In this document: one piece after another, positions 41,758 through 53,744 of the stretch
How the letters are laid out: every line of letters begins with the position of its first letter
Numbering within the stretch: position 1 is the stretch's first letter
From: Sepiola atlantica
Taxonomy: Eukaryota > Mollusca > Cephalopoda > Sepiida > Sepiolidae
Reading direction: 5' to 3'
DNA: 64,000 nt
NCBI GenBank assembly: GCA_963556195.1
Contig: OY744520.1
Location: 757,501 to 821,500 of the forward strand
Translations under genes and position numbers: made by a program
The notes under the pieces: generated by a model
Databases searched by the model: none
Seen by the model: the letters and a program-made list of their open reading frames with translations, nothing else
Told to the model about the DNA's origin: nothing

Positions 41758-41763
<6 letters not shown>
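41690..41763. repeat. Dispersed repeat abutting an AT tract, copy 3
   Basis: TTGAGCACTCTCATAAACCC, then GGTTTCAACTTCC and ACACCCTGGAT. Related to 264-331 and 30,719-30,794. An (AT)n tract follows directly. Confidence 0.6.

Positions 41764-41851
<88 letters not shown>
41764..41851. repeat. (AT)n microsatellite
   Basis: About 44 AT units. Confidence 0.95.
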
Positions 41852-41855
<4 letters not shown>

Positions 41856-41892
41856 TTCTAGTGGTACAAAATTTAATTACAGCTAGGAATAT

Positions 41893-43498
41893 AGATGTTT
41901 GTGACAGTTGGAGGGGGATAAAATTGAAAAAGTGTTAAAGATGAGAGAAAAATAATAATTACATATATCTAGTAAGGCGGCTTTCGTCCTCACTCATACT
42001 AAACACGTGGAAGTAATTCTTGTTCTGCGATTAAAAACTTAAAATAGTGTAATGAAGACCAGTGACATTTTGGGGGCGAACAAATAAGGTGTTACAAGTG
42101 GATCACAATAAGTCGTAGAAGTCACTCCTTTTGTTCACATAGGGAAGGTGTTAATGACTTAATATATATTGTTTCCGGGACTTTAAGATGGAATAGCGAA
42201 TGTGATTTACTTATGACAAGGAAACTGTCACTAGTGTAAGCCGACGCACATTCGGCGCTATTTATAAGATGGTGAGCAATAGCTAACGCTAGTGTGTAGA
42301 CTAAATTATTTAAATTATTTGGTCGGCCCTCTAGGAAGATGTGTTGTTTTATTCTAGATTACAAACCTTTGCACTGTACTTCCCACGCATACAGTATCGC
42401 ACCCCATGATATTTTTAGTTTGTAATAAAACTATTACTAAATTTGTTAAGCTAATATTGTTTTAATGTATATTTATTAAAGTTTTGCTACTATAAATAAA
42501 CTCTTGATAAGACTATTTTTTTATGAATATACCGAAATGCATTCCGGTGGATTTAATTTCGTAATTAATGTAATCCGTGTAAGGCGAGAAATATACAGAC
42601 ACATGATAGATGTTCCCATAATATTATTAATATTGAGAAGTTTTGTTTTATAAGAGGTAAACAATCTTTGCCTGTTTTATTAATTTTCTGGTTAGAAGGT
42701 CTAAGACGTAAGCATAATGCCTTCAGTGTACCTTTCAGGTATATATTACTTCAAGAACGGAATGAAATTGAATCGACAGTTTTAAGGCGTAACATTATTA
42801 TTATCGTGAACGTGTGGAAAAATTGGCGGAAACCTTTATATTTCGTTTTTTTTATGATGAAAATTTTTGTTTCTATATTTCAAACGCTATGAAAACATTT
42901 ATTTCTATGTTATTTACTTTTTCGCTTTGTTCACAAGCGTGTCAAAACGGAATTCTCTTTTTGAATGCCGTCTTTCGGGTGTAAATGGCTTCCAAAATGA
43001 CACTTGAAAGAGTTTACAATGCAGAACTGAATAATGAAAAGAAAAATTATTTTTATTTAAACCTAATTTGTCTCTTGACATTTGTTTAAAAGGATAAATA
43101 TTACAAATTTTAAGTAGATAAAGATACGCTTACAATGAAGGAAATAGAAATAAGTTCACGTGGCGAATAACACCCAAGTTAAACGACTACCACTTATCAG
43201 TAAAACATGCAATTAGTTATTGAAGTAGACACTTATTTGTAGGAAATAAATATGTTAATATTTCTGTTAGCAAATATAAGGTTTATATAAATACCAACAG
43301 ATATGAAAAGGTAGAAACTATTTTATATTAATGTCGTAAGGAGCAGCAACTGTCTTAGTGGACAATGGCTTCATTTTACCAATATTTTTAGCGGGAATAC
43401 ATATTTTTCGAAAGAAATCCGAATCGAAATATAGTTTTAGTGAAACAATATAGAATTGATAAGTTCAAGGCTATCGATGACTCATACTGACTTCACTT

Positions 43499-43501
<3 letters not shown>
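41893..43501. other. Unrecognised DNA
   Basis: A 74-codon frame at 42,668-42,892 has no recognised domain. No RNA or repeat found. Confidence 0.5.

Positions 43502-43586
<85 letters not shown>
43502..43586. repeat. (AT)n microsatellite
   Basis: About 42 AT units directly before the tandem array. Confidence 0.95.
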
Positions 43587-43591
<5 letters not shown>

Positions 43592-43642
43592 TGAAATAAA
43601 AGACAAATTAGCAATACAAGATGAATTTTTTTTTCTTACATT

Positions 43643-43684
43643 AATCCTATCGATTACGGAATAAAATTCCTTCTTCAGGGGTGA
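43643..43684 (-). ncRNA. Hammerhead-like motif, unit 1
   Basis: Minus strand: core CTGAAGA (43,672-43,678), stem II GGAAT-TTT-ATTCC (five pairs) with one extra A, GTA where GAA is expected, stem III ATCGAT, cleavage base A (43,648). Stem I is weak (GG/CC plus scattered pairs). The same motif is at 43,967-44,008 and 44,291-44,332 in the other units, all with the GTA change, so the change predates the tandem duplication. Confidence 0.4.
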
Positions 43685-43966
43685 CCAGTATTGAGTCATT
43701 TTTTTTTCTCATCAAAAAACAAGAATAAAGAAACTTATTTCTTTGTTAATTTGATAAACGTCTTTGATGGTACGACGTCATCGCCTTGCTGTTATGAAAT
43801 GGCGGTAGGATTCAAAACCGGTGTCGAACGAGTGATGCGTTGGCTCGCTGTCGAGTAATGTGTGTGTTTTTCGTTCAAGTTTTAAAGTATTGCATGGAAA
43901 GTTAATAAAATTGAAATAAAAGCCAAATTAGCAATACAAGATTAATTAATTTTTTTTTCTTACATT

Positions 43967-44008
43967 AATCCTATCGATTACGGAATAAAATTCCTTCTTC
44001 AGGGGTGA
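43967..44008 (-). ncRNA. Hammerhead-like motif, unit 2
   Basis: Same as unit 1, with CTGAAGA at 43,996-44,002 on the minus strand. Confidence 0.4.
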
Positions 44009-44290
44009 CCAGTATTGAGTCATTTTTTTTTCTCATCAAAAAACAAGAATAAAGAAACTTATTTCTTTGTTAATTTGATAAACGTCTTTGATGGTACGAC
44101 GTCATCGCCTTGCTGTTAAGAAATGGTAATAGGATTCAAAACCGGTGTCGAACGAGGGATGTGTTGACTCGCTGTCGAGTAATGTGTGTGTTTTTCGTTC
44201 AAGTTTTAAAGTATTGCATGGAAAGTTAATAAAATTGAAATAAAAGCCGAATTAGCAATACAAGATTAATTAATTTTTTTTTCTTACATT

Positions 44291-44332
44291 AATCCTATCG
44301 ATTACGGAATAAAATTCCTTCTTCAGGGGTGA
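44291..44332 (-). ncRNA. Hammerhead-like motif, unit 3
   Basis: Same as unit 1, with CTGAAGA at 44,320-44,326 on the minus strand. Confidence 0.4.
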
Positions 44333-44589
44333 CCAGTATTGAGTCATTTTTTTTTTCTCATCAAAAAACAAGAATAAAGAAACTTATTTCTTTGTTAATT
44401 TGATAAACGTCTTTGATGGTACGACGTCATCGCCTTGCTGTTATGAAATGGCGGTAGGATTCAAAACCGGTGTCGAACGAGGGATGCGTTGGCTCGCTGT
44501 CGAGTAATGTGTGTGTTTTTCGTTCAAGTTTTAAAGTATTGCATGGAAAGTTAATAAAATTGAAATAAAAGCCAAATTAGCAATACAAG

Positions 44590-44593
<4 letters not shown>

Positions 44594-44650
<57 letters not shown>
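44594..44650. repeat. (AT)n microsatellite
   Basis: About 28 AT units between the tandem array and the hammerhead at 44,676. Confidence 0.95.
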
Positions 44651-44655
<5 letters not shown>

Positions 44656-44675
44656 TTATAAATATGTGTTTTTAT

Positions 44676-44719
44676 CTACATACGTATACGTTTCATCCGT
44701 ACGGCAATCATCAGTGTAG
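44676..44719 (-). ncRNA. Hammerhead ribozyme, intact core
   Basis: Minus strand: stem I CTACA/TGTAG (44,715-44,719 with 44,676-44,680), core CTGATGA (44,708-44,714), stem II region with CCG-TA-CGG inside unpaired flanks, GAA, stem III ACG-TATA-CGT, cleavage base A (44,681) after U. Every invariant base is present. Only stem II is imperfect. Family partner of the degraded copy at 2,159. Confidence 0.6.
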
Positions 44720-44917
44720 AGAATAATTGTTCACACCGGTCGCCGGACTGGAACATTGAAATACGAGTTATATTTCAAGCACAAATTCCAACGTTGTCAA
44801 CAACTAGGTAAATCAGCGAGAGATTAATCTTATTTAAAGCAGCTGTCGTAAAAGTTCGACTTTTGAAAAGAACATTGCATTGAAGTCACGATGATAGTAG
44901 TGTGTATACTACTCGCT

Positions 44918-44922
<5 letters not shown>

Positions 44923-44960
<38 letters not shown>

Positions 44961-44990
44961 AAATTCTCTTCGAAAATTCTTCAAATATAA

Positions 44991-45037
<47 letters not shown>
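44923..45037. repeat. Two (AT)n microsatellites
   Basis: 44,923-44,954 and 44,994-45,037, separated by 39 bp. Confidence 0.95.
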
Positions 45038-45042
<5 letters not shown>

Positions 45043-45972
45043 AGCTGCGCTAGCGAATATTTAGGAAATACATAGTGGAAGAGCTTTTACAATCCATTCG
45101 AAATACTAATTAATCATTTTTCTATTCTTCTTACAAGAGTATTGTAGTGAGGCGTTTAAAAATTTGAATCTAGATTTATATTTTTAGGATATACAACCAT
45201 TTTATTAGTAGTGGTATTATATGTTTTTTTATTTTGATAACATGAGATAGCATTTGATTCAGGGAGTTACTATTATGCTGCTAAAATTTAATTGTATCCA
45301 TATATCCAGAATTGAGTAGAGGTTGTAATTATCACTGCTTTCAAAAGTATGTTTATTTGTAGGTGACTTTGAGATAGAGATGTTTAGGATTATTGATTTA
45401 GTAATAGATTTGGAGTGATTTCATTAATTGTGTACATAGTATAGAGTTTGATTTTTTTTGCGGAATGGTAAGGATGTATTGTTTACAATATTTAAAATTA
45501 TATTTAAACAATTACAATTTTTTGGTTAATGTCAATTCTTAGATCATATTGCCTAAATAATATATGCAAATATTTTTATAATATATGAGAATGGAAGAAC
45601 AGTGCAACATCTCTGTAAAACAAACAGATAAAGAAGGAAAGTATAATTGCATTTCGTTCAGTAAGATTAATCCAACATAATCCGTAACTGGCGGAATCCA
45701 ATTAGACCATCAAAATTATCTGGTGTGTTACTTTCAGTCCAATAATCAAAGTAAGTCATTTTATCTGACTAAAGTAATGAATTCTATTTTTATAGGTGTA
45801 ACATATGTAATTGTAAGCCTATATGGCTCTATTTTATAAGGTTTCGTATTCAGATTGGTAATTATGAATTAAAATCTTATTTTCGTCATGAAGTTACTAA
45901 AATAAATTGTTTTAAAACAATTTTTAAAGAAAGTTAATTATTACTTACTTTTGAATTTAGGTAAATACTCTA

Positions 45973-45973
<1 letters not shown>
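45038..45973. other. Unrecognised AT-rich DNA
   Basis: Nothing recognised on either strand. Confidence 0.5.
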
Positions 45974-46003
<30 letters not shown>

Positions 46004-46031
46004 TGTATGTATGTATGTATGTATGTATGTA
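45974..46031. repeat. (TATG)n tetranucleotide microsatellite
   Basis: About 14 near-perfect units. Confidence 0.95.
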
Positions 46032-48079
46032 GTTCTGATTTAGAGTTCGGTCGGATACTGCATCGCGTTCATTCATATCCTCCCTCTAACTATGTATTAA
46101 ATAGTGGGGTAGACAAGACTCTTAAACCTTGGTTGTGCAACTAGTCTGTATAGACAACCCCACTATAATACCAGTCTTCTTCTACTTATTAAGACATTGT
46201 TTACAGACGTGGTGAACTCCTCTGTGCCGCTTAACCACAGAATTGCCGATTCAAGAGAGGTCTGACTGGATATTCAGCAAAACTTGTATAACTATATATT
46301 CCATGCACATGCACAGAGAGTATCAATTGTCTCTCGCGATTGAAATGATGTCTTACTAAGAAAGAGAGTTAAACAAGACATTAAACGTTAGTTAATTTCC
46401 ATATCCATCTCAGCGTAAAAGTTACATGAATGTACAGACCAAACAGGTAAGTCCAGTTAATTACATCAAAACGTGTCTCTTATTCAAACGTTTATTCTGT
46501 TCCATCTGGTTGACTTGAAGAAAATATTACTTTTGTTTTTCGTTTTGTTTGTTTTGGATTTTGTTTATTTTAATCTTTTCCATCGCAGGAAATCTAAGGT
46601 TATGTCAAGTTGAAGATTACTTTCTCAGTAAATGATCGGTAAAAAGCTAACAATGATATTGTTAACGCAATGGGGCACCACCTGTTATGGCGATGATTAG
46701 CTTGAAACGCGGCACGCCATTCGCCATAATAAAACTAGCTTAGGGTTTCTGTTTCGGGTCAGTGAATCCTTTCTTGTTCATAGTTTATCGTGTTGAGAAA
46801 GGATAAATGACTAAACGTTTGTACGGTTTTAGTTACTCTCCAGGTTAACGCACAGGTAGGTTTTCTCTTGCGCAACATGAAAGTCAAACGGGTCGACCAT
46901 TCAAACAAGACAAATCATTTAATTATCTTGGTGCGGTTTCGTTTCTCTATTATACGGCATGTAAGCACGTTTGACGTTATTTAATGTCGAAAAAATATTT
47001 GTTTAAATGTTTATGACAGGTTTTGCAGCATATCAACAATTTAGGGTTATTGAAGGCTGAAATAAAAGGGATATCTCATATATAGTCTGTCATATAAATC
47101 CGTCTTTAGAGATATCTAATGATGAAACAGAATACTAAGATTTAAGCTGGTGTTTTTTAATGGAAATATCTCCAGACAGGCATACACCCATTTGATGTAA
47201 TGAGAGATGATTACCGCAAAGACAGGAAGTGCCTACTGGCCTTAGTCTTGATAAGACCAACGTTATAGGACAGAATAAAACAGTCACCGGTAAGAGAGTT
47301 CCACAAGCCTACATTTCTTGGAAAGAAGCTACTGGAATAGGAAGCTGTATTACAACGAGGTATCAAAACAGCGAGTCAAACAAGGTCACACAAAAGAAGC
47401 AGGGAATAGATCACACAATTCTGAAGAACACATGCCATAATAGTATTTATAGAAAAGACTGAGACTATCAACATAACGTCTGTGAATGAGATGTTGTAGA
47501 GAAGAAAAAATGTAGGGCTAATTAAATTACATATACGTTTCTGCACTTAAATGAGACAGAAATTCACCAGCCTAAAATATGATAACAGCACTCTGATAGT
47601 CTGATAATAAATTTGCAGAGATAGAGAATAGACTCAGGCGATAGAGAGAACTTAATTTACGAGAAGCAGAAAAAGCAATGGATCTAATATATAAACTCCA
47701 AAGATTTTTTCATGCAAATCGCTCAAGACAAGGCATGCCGCCACTTAATGTAAGGAGCTAGAAAATACTACTTCCAGATTAAAACTAGCCAACGATAAGT
47801 GTTAGATGGATGGAAAACAGCAATTAGTCCCTCTTTGTCAGGAACATCGCTCATGGAACGTGAGGATTAAAGTACAAAATAAAAATAGAGCAGAGCCATC
47901 TATACAAAATGGACACGGCTGCAATTGAGAGACGGGGGATGAGTATTATCAGGATTAAATGAAACGGGCCGTTTCGTACCTTAATCTACAACTGAACCCA
48001 GGTAAACTTCATATTATAATAAATAAATTGGGGAAGATCAATGAGACAGAAAACTAAGCAAATGCCTGGAATTTGCTAG
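46032..48079. other. Unrecognised DNA, possibly old LINE sequence at the end
   Basis: The 77-codon frame at 47,229-47,462 and scattered open stretches up to 48,080 lie upstream of the LINE 3' fragment. They could be its degraded continuation, but I recognise no motif in them. A short inverted repeat TTATGGCGA/TCGCCATAA lies near 46,690-46,730. Confidence 0.4.
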
Positions 48080-48290
48080 AAACCTGATAAAAATATTGAA
48101 CATGAAAAAACTTCAGAAATAATTGTAGGAGCACTAGGAATAGTTCCGAAACACCTGGATAAAAGATAGGAGAAATTCAAATCAAAGGAAATAGTAACAA
48201 AATACAAAAGACGACGACAGAAATTTTGTAAAACAACTAATATCATTAAGAAAAATCTTCGACAGCGGGAGCCAATCTAGATACATTAAA
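48080..48290 (+). pseudogene. 3' end of an R2/NeSL-like LINE
   Basis: One frame reads EIIVGALGIVPKHLDKR, then EKFKSKEIVTKYKRRR. The same C-terminal phrase, IIVGARGTVSNKLEKRL, ends the larger remnant at 57,540-57,590. It belongs to the region just after the restriction-like endonuclease in this LINE group. Only the tail is recognisable. Confidence 0.55.
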
Positions 48291-48979
48291 ATGTTAATTA
48301 CATGTAGTTACGAAAACCACACACATATACACACGTGAAGTTGCCTTATAATTATTAATACTAACTGTTCCTACCCAGTGTTGCACCGGATTCATCAATG
48401 TCATATTAGTATAACAAATCCTTGATTTAATATTTTAAAAGTTATACCGGAACAGAAATATTTTTAAAATTTTTATTTCAGTAATTATCTCAATAAAATT
48501 TAGATTAGAAGTAAACAAAATAAAATAATATGTTAGTCACATATATGCCAGAAAAACACATATACATAAACACGCGAAGTGGTCGCATAATGCTATTAGA
48601 GTCTTATTATAGAAAAATAGATTTTAGAACATAAGAAACGTAAAAAATGGTAAATATTAACTCAAAAAATGTAAGGGAGATTAAACATATTTAAAGCTCC
48701 AAAGATTTATCTTCCTTATATTGTTTGAGTCATCTGTCGCCATCGTAACAATCTTCCTAACCAGACTCCTTTTTCAAACAAACTGAACAGAAAGACATTT
48801 TGATATTCGAAAGAACACGATAACAGGAAGAAGACAAAGTTGCTAGGTAGAATCAAATATAGATGTGTCAGATACGATGATATTTAGAAATCCGATAAAC
48901 AAGTTATTTTTTACTCATAGAGAACACAACTTATCGCCCCTTGTTTACAGACTAATGGATTTGTTTTTTAGTATTTTTG
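48291..48979. other. Unrecognised AT-rich DNA
   Basis: Nothing recognised. Confidence 0.5.
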
Positions 48980-49352
48980 AAGATGTTTCTTCAGATTGTA
49001 TAAGTCGCTTTGCTTTCATAATTATCATATTTCATAATTTTGCTGTTTCAGTTTCTCTCATTCTTATTCTGTCTTTATATTTATGTTGTTTCTTTTTCTT
49101 TCTTAATTACATCCTTTCTCTTATCCTTCTTTCTTTCTTACTGTATTTGTTTTTGTTGTTTCGCCTTGTATTACTTTCATTTATTTTCTCTTTTATTCTT
49201 CCGGTTTTTAAATTATTTATGTATGTATTTGTCTGTCTATCTCTTTCTCTCTTTGTTGTGTTCGTTCCTGCCAGTCTATTCTTTCATTTTCATATTAGTT
49301 TTCCTCCTTTGTTCATCTCCACCATATCTCACATATTCTCTCTATCTCTCCA

Positions 49353-49389
<37 letters not shown>

Positions 49390-50275
49390 GTGTTAATATC
49401 TTACTTTTTCACTGAAGCCTTTTATTGTTGGTATTGTTTAATCGGTTGGGTGTGGTGGCTTATTGACGCTTACCACACGCACACACACATATCTCTACTA
49501 GCAGTGTTAGGTGAGGAAAACCGCAGAAAATGATAAATTAGTAACAGCTGGAAACGAAGGTGGAGGGTACTGTCTGCATATACTCGGGTAGGGTGAGTGT
49601 TAAAGAGAATAGGTGACTTTGGTGCACCTTTCCATTCCTCCCTTTCCCTATCTCTTCCTCCTCTTCCTCTTTCTCTCCTTTCAGCTCTTCACTTTAACTG
49701 CCTACATGTTCAACCAACTTTCCTTTTTCTATTTCCTCTTCTAACTGTTCCATCTCCCTAGCTCTTCTACTCCTCCCCATATTACACTCATCTTTTCTTT
49801 TCTTACTACTTTACTTTTATTTTCACCAACTTTACTTTTCCCTACTTTACATTATTACCGTTTTACCTACCTACCCAAGTTTTCATTTTCTTCTCCTTCT
49901 TCAACTCTTCCTCTTTTCACCATCCTTCTTAATCCCTCTTTTATAACTACACATCTGTAATTTTTCTCCTCCTCTGTATGTTTCCTTCCTATTTTTCTTC
50001 AAGTTTCACTTGTGTAACGCCTTTCTCTATATTTCATTTTACCGGTCGTCCTTTTTCTTCTGTTTCTCCCACTTTCCTCTTCTCTCGTTCTTTCCCTTCT
50101 CCACCTCCTTCTCCTTGTTTCCTCGCTCTCCTTTTCTTTCCCCCTTTTCATCATCCTCATTCTCTTCTCTTATTTCTTCTCTATATATCCTTTACACAAC
50201 TTTTCTTCTTCTGTCCCTGTTTCTACCCCATTAATCTTTTTTTTATTTCCTAATCTTTCACCACCACCTTTTTTC
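48980..50275. repeat. Pyrimidine-rich low-complexity block
   Basis: CT-rich for about 1.3 kb, with (TC)n at 49,340-49,390. The 222-codon frame at 48,865-49,533 and the frames at 49,978-50,253 are Ser/Leu/Phe-rich by composition and are not credible genes. Confidence 0.8.
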
Positions 50276-50340
50276 TTCACAGAGAGCATGGCTGGCTTAA
50301 TGGATACCGATCCCATAAAATGTAATAAAACTATCTTAAG

Positions 50341-50487
50341 CTAAACGGAACTCCCATGAAAACGTTTATTTTCAAGAACGTACCATCTGTGGAATATAAT
50401 ACCACGGGGCTACTTCTTATCTGACTACAATATGGTCGGTTTCAAGTCAAATGTAACCAAATTCTTGTCGAGACTTCCTCTTCAATA
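50341..50487 (+). pseudogene. Jockey/CR1-like LINE 3' fragment
   Basis: In one frame: AKRNSHENVYFQERTICG, then YFLSDYNMVGFKSNVTKFL. This is the C-terminal phrase of Jockey/CR1-type ORF2 (R...S.FFPRTA.LWN.LP...YNL..FK..V...L). The fragment at 50,790-51,300 has the same end on the opposite strand. Confidence 0.5.
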
Positions 50488-50789
50488 ATCAACTCCTGTT
50501 CATGTTACCCATCGTTAAAAAGTCATATCATATAGTTCAAATACAATCTCAATAACCCATATACTCGACGACACATAAGTATTAACAATATATATACTTC
50601 GCACTTCTATCCTTCTCCTGTTACACATTTCCCTACAATTATATTTGAATTAACATTATTTATTTTTACTAACGAGTTACCATTAAGGCTCAAAGGCCAC
50701 TCGAGGACAAAGGTTAATTGTTTGTGTAAGGTGGATGCTGCGAGAACACCTTCAAGATTGCAGACGATGGTTGAGTTTGAGCAGAATTT

Positions 50790-51300
50790 GATTAATTAGG
50801 ACGGCGGCTCAACAATAATTTGTTGACGTTGGACTTGAAAACGACCATGTTGTAGTACGCTGGAGAGCAGCCTCATATAAGTGTGTCCCATAGATGAGCA
50901 GTTCTTGGAAAGTAACTTTTCTCATGGAAGTTCCGTTTAGCTCCAGGTACACAGAGGACAAAAATTGTTTACAATGGTTGAACCAAGGCGAGTTTTTGCT
51001 GTTAATATTTTACAGATGGGAGCCATAGATTTGGATTTCAGTCGAGCACCAACTATGAAAACACCGATAGAGTAGACAAAGACTAACAACGTCTCTTCTA
51101 TGAATAAGAGGTTTTAGGGGAAAAATAAGATACCCCGTCCACTATATTTCGAATTAGTTTTGTACTTTATCAATGCAGAAGAGAGTGCACTGAGCAGCAT
51201 TTTCCCAGACTCGATATAAGGACATATATGGCTCTTGTACAGGTAGAATACTGCGTCAGGAGTGAGACATTTTTTGGAGCGGTAGAATAATCCAACCATT
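50790..51300 (-). pseudogene. Jockey/CR1-like LINE 3' fragment
   Basis: Minus strand: VGLFYRSKKCLTPDAVFYL and LYKSHICPYIES (51,114-51,299), then in other frames PLIHRRDVVSLCLLYRCFH, KRNFHEKSYFPRTAHLWD and YNMVVFKSNVNKLLL. These form the conserved C-terminal region after the RT domain. Frameshifted and without RT. Confidence 0.6.
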
Positions 51301-52214
51301 TTTTAGTGACGTTAGCAACAGATTACTTAATGTTTCAGATGTTTCTATGGATATATTTAAGATGTTCTGTCCATCGATCAGTCTGCCTGTTACACTTAAG
51401 TTTGTAATAGTAATGTTAGATGAGTCCACGGGTCTCTATATGCGTTTCTGTCTGTATATTCATCTGCCCGCCGGCTTCTCATGCTTAAGTTTGTAATGGC
51501 AAATCTTATCGCTAAACGCGTTAATTTAAAATGCACCCAGCTTAAGAGTAACTGATCTCGTTTCTGCATGCTTTCTTTAATACACTCGTCGTCTTTAATA
51601 TTCTCGTCTACCGAAACTTCACCCACCAGCATTCGAATTTCAGTAACTCCAATTACTCCGGCTGTTTTTTGTAGTCGTCCTGGATTGCTGCTTGCTCTTG
51701 GACGTATCTTACGTATCTCGTTTTACTGCTACAACTTTCCTTTTCTTTTCGTCCGCGATTCCCAGCGTCAGGCGAAATTTCCAAAAATAGAGTTTCTTCG
51801 CAAAGGCACTCCATCTGTGGAACATATTATTACATGTAGATTAGAAAAAGTTCGATTTCAACCCCAATGTCAGCAGATTCCTGTTATGAACTTGGTCCAT
51901 CCCAGCAATCATTCCCAATCCTCTCCTAATATTCTTCATCTCTCAATTTTCAAACATACCATGTCATTAAACATTATCCTCAAGTGGCCATTGACCTTGA
52001 TGAATTGTGTTCCATTAGTAAAAGAATATTTAACGTTACTTATATCGTAAAATGTCGATGAATATAAAACAAATCGTTTAAAAGCGCTACATATGTCTTA
52101 AATTGTAGTAGCAGACAAGTTTGACTCACAGTCTGTAGTGATGATACGAAGGTCTAGGGATCACATCTTGAGGTTAACACTGATGCATCTTAAAAAGACA
52201 AAATACGTGTTGGT

Positions 52215-52216
<2 letters not shown>
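51301..52216. other. Unrecognised DNA
   Basis: Two CTTAAGTTTGTAATNG motifs at about 51,398 and 51,483 resemble CGCTTAAGTTTTAATGG at 53,510-53,527, hinting at a small repeat family. The 160-codon frame at 51,568-52,050 has no recognised domain. Confidence 0.4.

Positions 52217-52290
<74 letters not shown>
52217..52290. repeat. (AT)n microsatellite
   Basis: About 36 AT units. Confidence 0.95.
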
Positions 52291-52292
<2 letters not shown>

Positions 52293-52510
52293 TCCCCTAT
52301 CCTAGATATCATTTCCAACCCTCTCATAAGGTTCTTCATCTCTCAACTCACAATGATTTCATCTCATTAATTGTGGTTGATCTTTATAAGTGATGAGCTA
52401 TTAGTAAAACAAACTTGTTTTGTTGTAAACTCCTCATCGCAAGGCACACTTTCCTTTTTTCCTGTGGGAGAAAGGGACATCATTCCTAGCTTATCTGTAG
52501 AATAATTATA

Positions 52511-53453
52511 ATCAAACTAAAGTATGACGGACAGCGAATATATGTCAAAATACCTACTGACCGAATATGCCTCTCAGGGTTACTGTTAATTTGTAAATGA
52601 AGCCTCAGATATGTGCCGGTTGCGTCACAGCGACTTTCTCTTCTTCTCTACCGAGTCCGTCTGTTTGTCAGACTATCTTCTGTCTAGGGCACTCAAAATC
52701 CATGTTAAATACATTTTGTTTCCGTCATCCGACGTCAGCTCTGTCGTAAATACCTGTGACTTGATTCCCGATCACAGCTATTTCAGATATAATCATTATT
52801 TCGTTGATCATGCTTTTCGACCTACTGACCTCATGTTTTCGTTTGTTACTTTATTTCGAAAATAATTCTTTGTTCTTTTGTGTCTTTTATTTTGACTTCA
52901 AATCCGTCTGCAGACGACCGGGATTCAAAACCAGCGCCCTGCCTGCGATAACCCATCTATAAAAGTAGAGTATAAGAATGTAAGAACAAAAGGGAATGAT
53001 ATAATTAATATATCAAATATTCTTTTATGAATTCAATGAAGGCCACGAGATAATCTGGACCTGGTCTGTGAGTAAAAAATTGTAAATTCTGAAGATATTC
53101 AAAGACGCAAAATACACAATAAGCATCATAATTTCTTGGTGTCTATAAATAGAAATATATCAATGAAATCGGATGACGGAAACAAAATGTATTTAACATG
53201 GATTTTGAGTGCCCTAGACAGAAGATAGTCTGACAAACAGACGGACTCGGTAGAGAAGAAGAGAAAGTCGCTGTGACGCAATTAAAACTTAAGCGTGACC
53301 GACCGAGTAACATGCCATTTTAAACTTAAATATGACAGGGTAGAATATATGAGGCTCGTTTCTTCATTTACAAATTAACAGTAACCCTGAGAGGCATATT
53401 CGGTCAGTAGGTATTTTGACATATATTCGCTGTCCGTCATACTTTAGTTTGAT
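52511..53453. repeat. Large inverted repeat with an insertion in one arm
   Basis: The arm 52,511-52,732 (222 bp) is the reverse complement of 53,169-53,453, except that the right arm has about 84 bp (53,280-53,363) where the left has about 21 bp. Outside this block the arms are almost identical. The spacer 52,733-53,168 is unique. The 84-codon frame at 52,611-52,865 crosses the left arm and is unlikely to be a gene. Confidence 0.8.
52915..52965 (-). repeat. Possible tRNA-derived fragment
   Basis: Minus-strand GGTTTTGAATCC, identical to the B-box-like motif of the 43.6-kb tandem units, preceded by TTATCGCAGGCAGGGCGC. No ribozyme core follows. Weak. Confidence 0.25.
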
Positions 53454-53526
53454 AATAATTATTCTACCCTGTCATATTTAAGTTTAAAATGGCATGTTAC
53501 TCGGTCGGTCACGCTTAAGTTTTAAT
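53281..53526. repeat. Perfect 66-bp inverted repeat
   Basis: 53,281-53,346 and 53,461-53,526 are exact reverse complements around a 114-bp spacer. The left arm coincides with the extra block in the right arm of the larger inverted repeat, so the two structures are nested. Confidence 0.9.
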
Positions 53527-53744
53527 GGACGCATCCTAAAGACATACTTTTTCGTTTTTTCAACAAATATTTCAGAGATTTATCACATATTTTATTAATC
53601 AATCAAGGCAAAAAGTAACTCAGGGATACGGGTTAATGAGATACATGGATTCTCAGTTTAGTGATGAAGAATATGATGCGAAGATTGCAAATGATGAATG
53701 AAATAAACAAAGTTTGATTACTAATGGGGACCGTTTATGAAAAA

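Larger units (their letters stand above)
43587..44593 (-). repeat. Tandem array, three ~324-bp units with tRNA-like and hammerhead-like parts
   Basis: Units start at about 43,591, 43,911 and 44,235, and a partial fourth starts at 44,560. Spacing is 320, 324 and 325 bp. Copies differ at only a few sites, and (AT)n lies on both outer edges. Read on the minus strand each unit has an A-box-like AGCGAGCCAACGC (43,837-43,849 in unit 1), a B-box-like GGTTTTGAATCC (43,808-43,819) and, about 125 bp on, a hammerhead-like motif. Tandem units of a few hundred bp each with one hammerhead are the layout of animal and plant retrozymes and of hammerhead satellite DNAs. Confidence 0.65.

Noticed and set aside
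41690..41763. GTTGAAACCGGGTTTATGA on the minus strand as a hammerhead with stem III ACC/GGT
   Set aside because: The upstream segment reads CCGAAGG, which matches the core at only five of seven bases, and stem I does not pair. Kept as a dispersed repeat only.
48865..49533. 222-codon frame that looks like a membrane protein
   Set aside because: Sits in a CT-rich low-complexity block. Leu/Phe/Ser content follows from base composition, and there is no motif or splice context.
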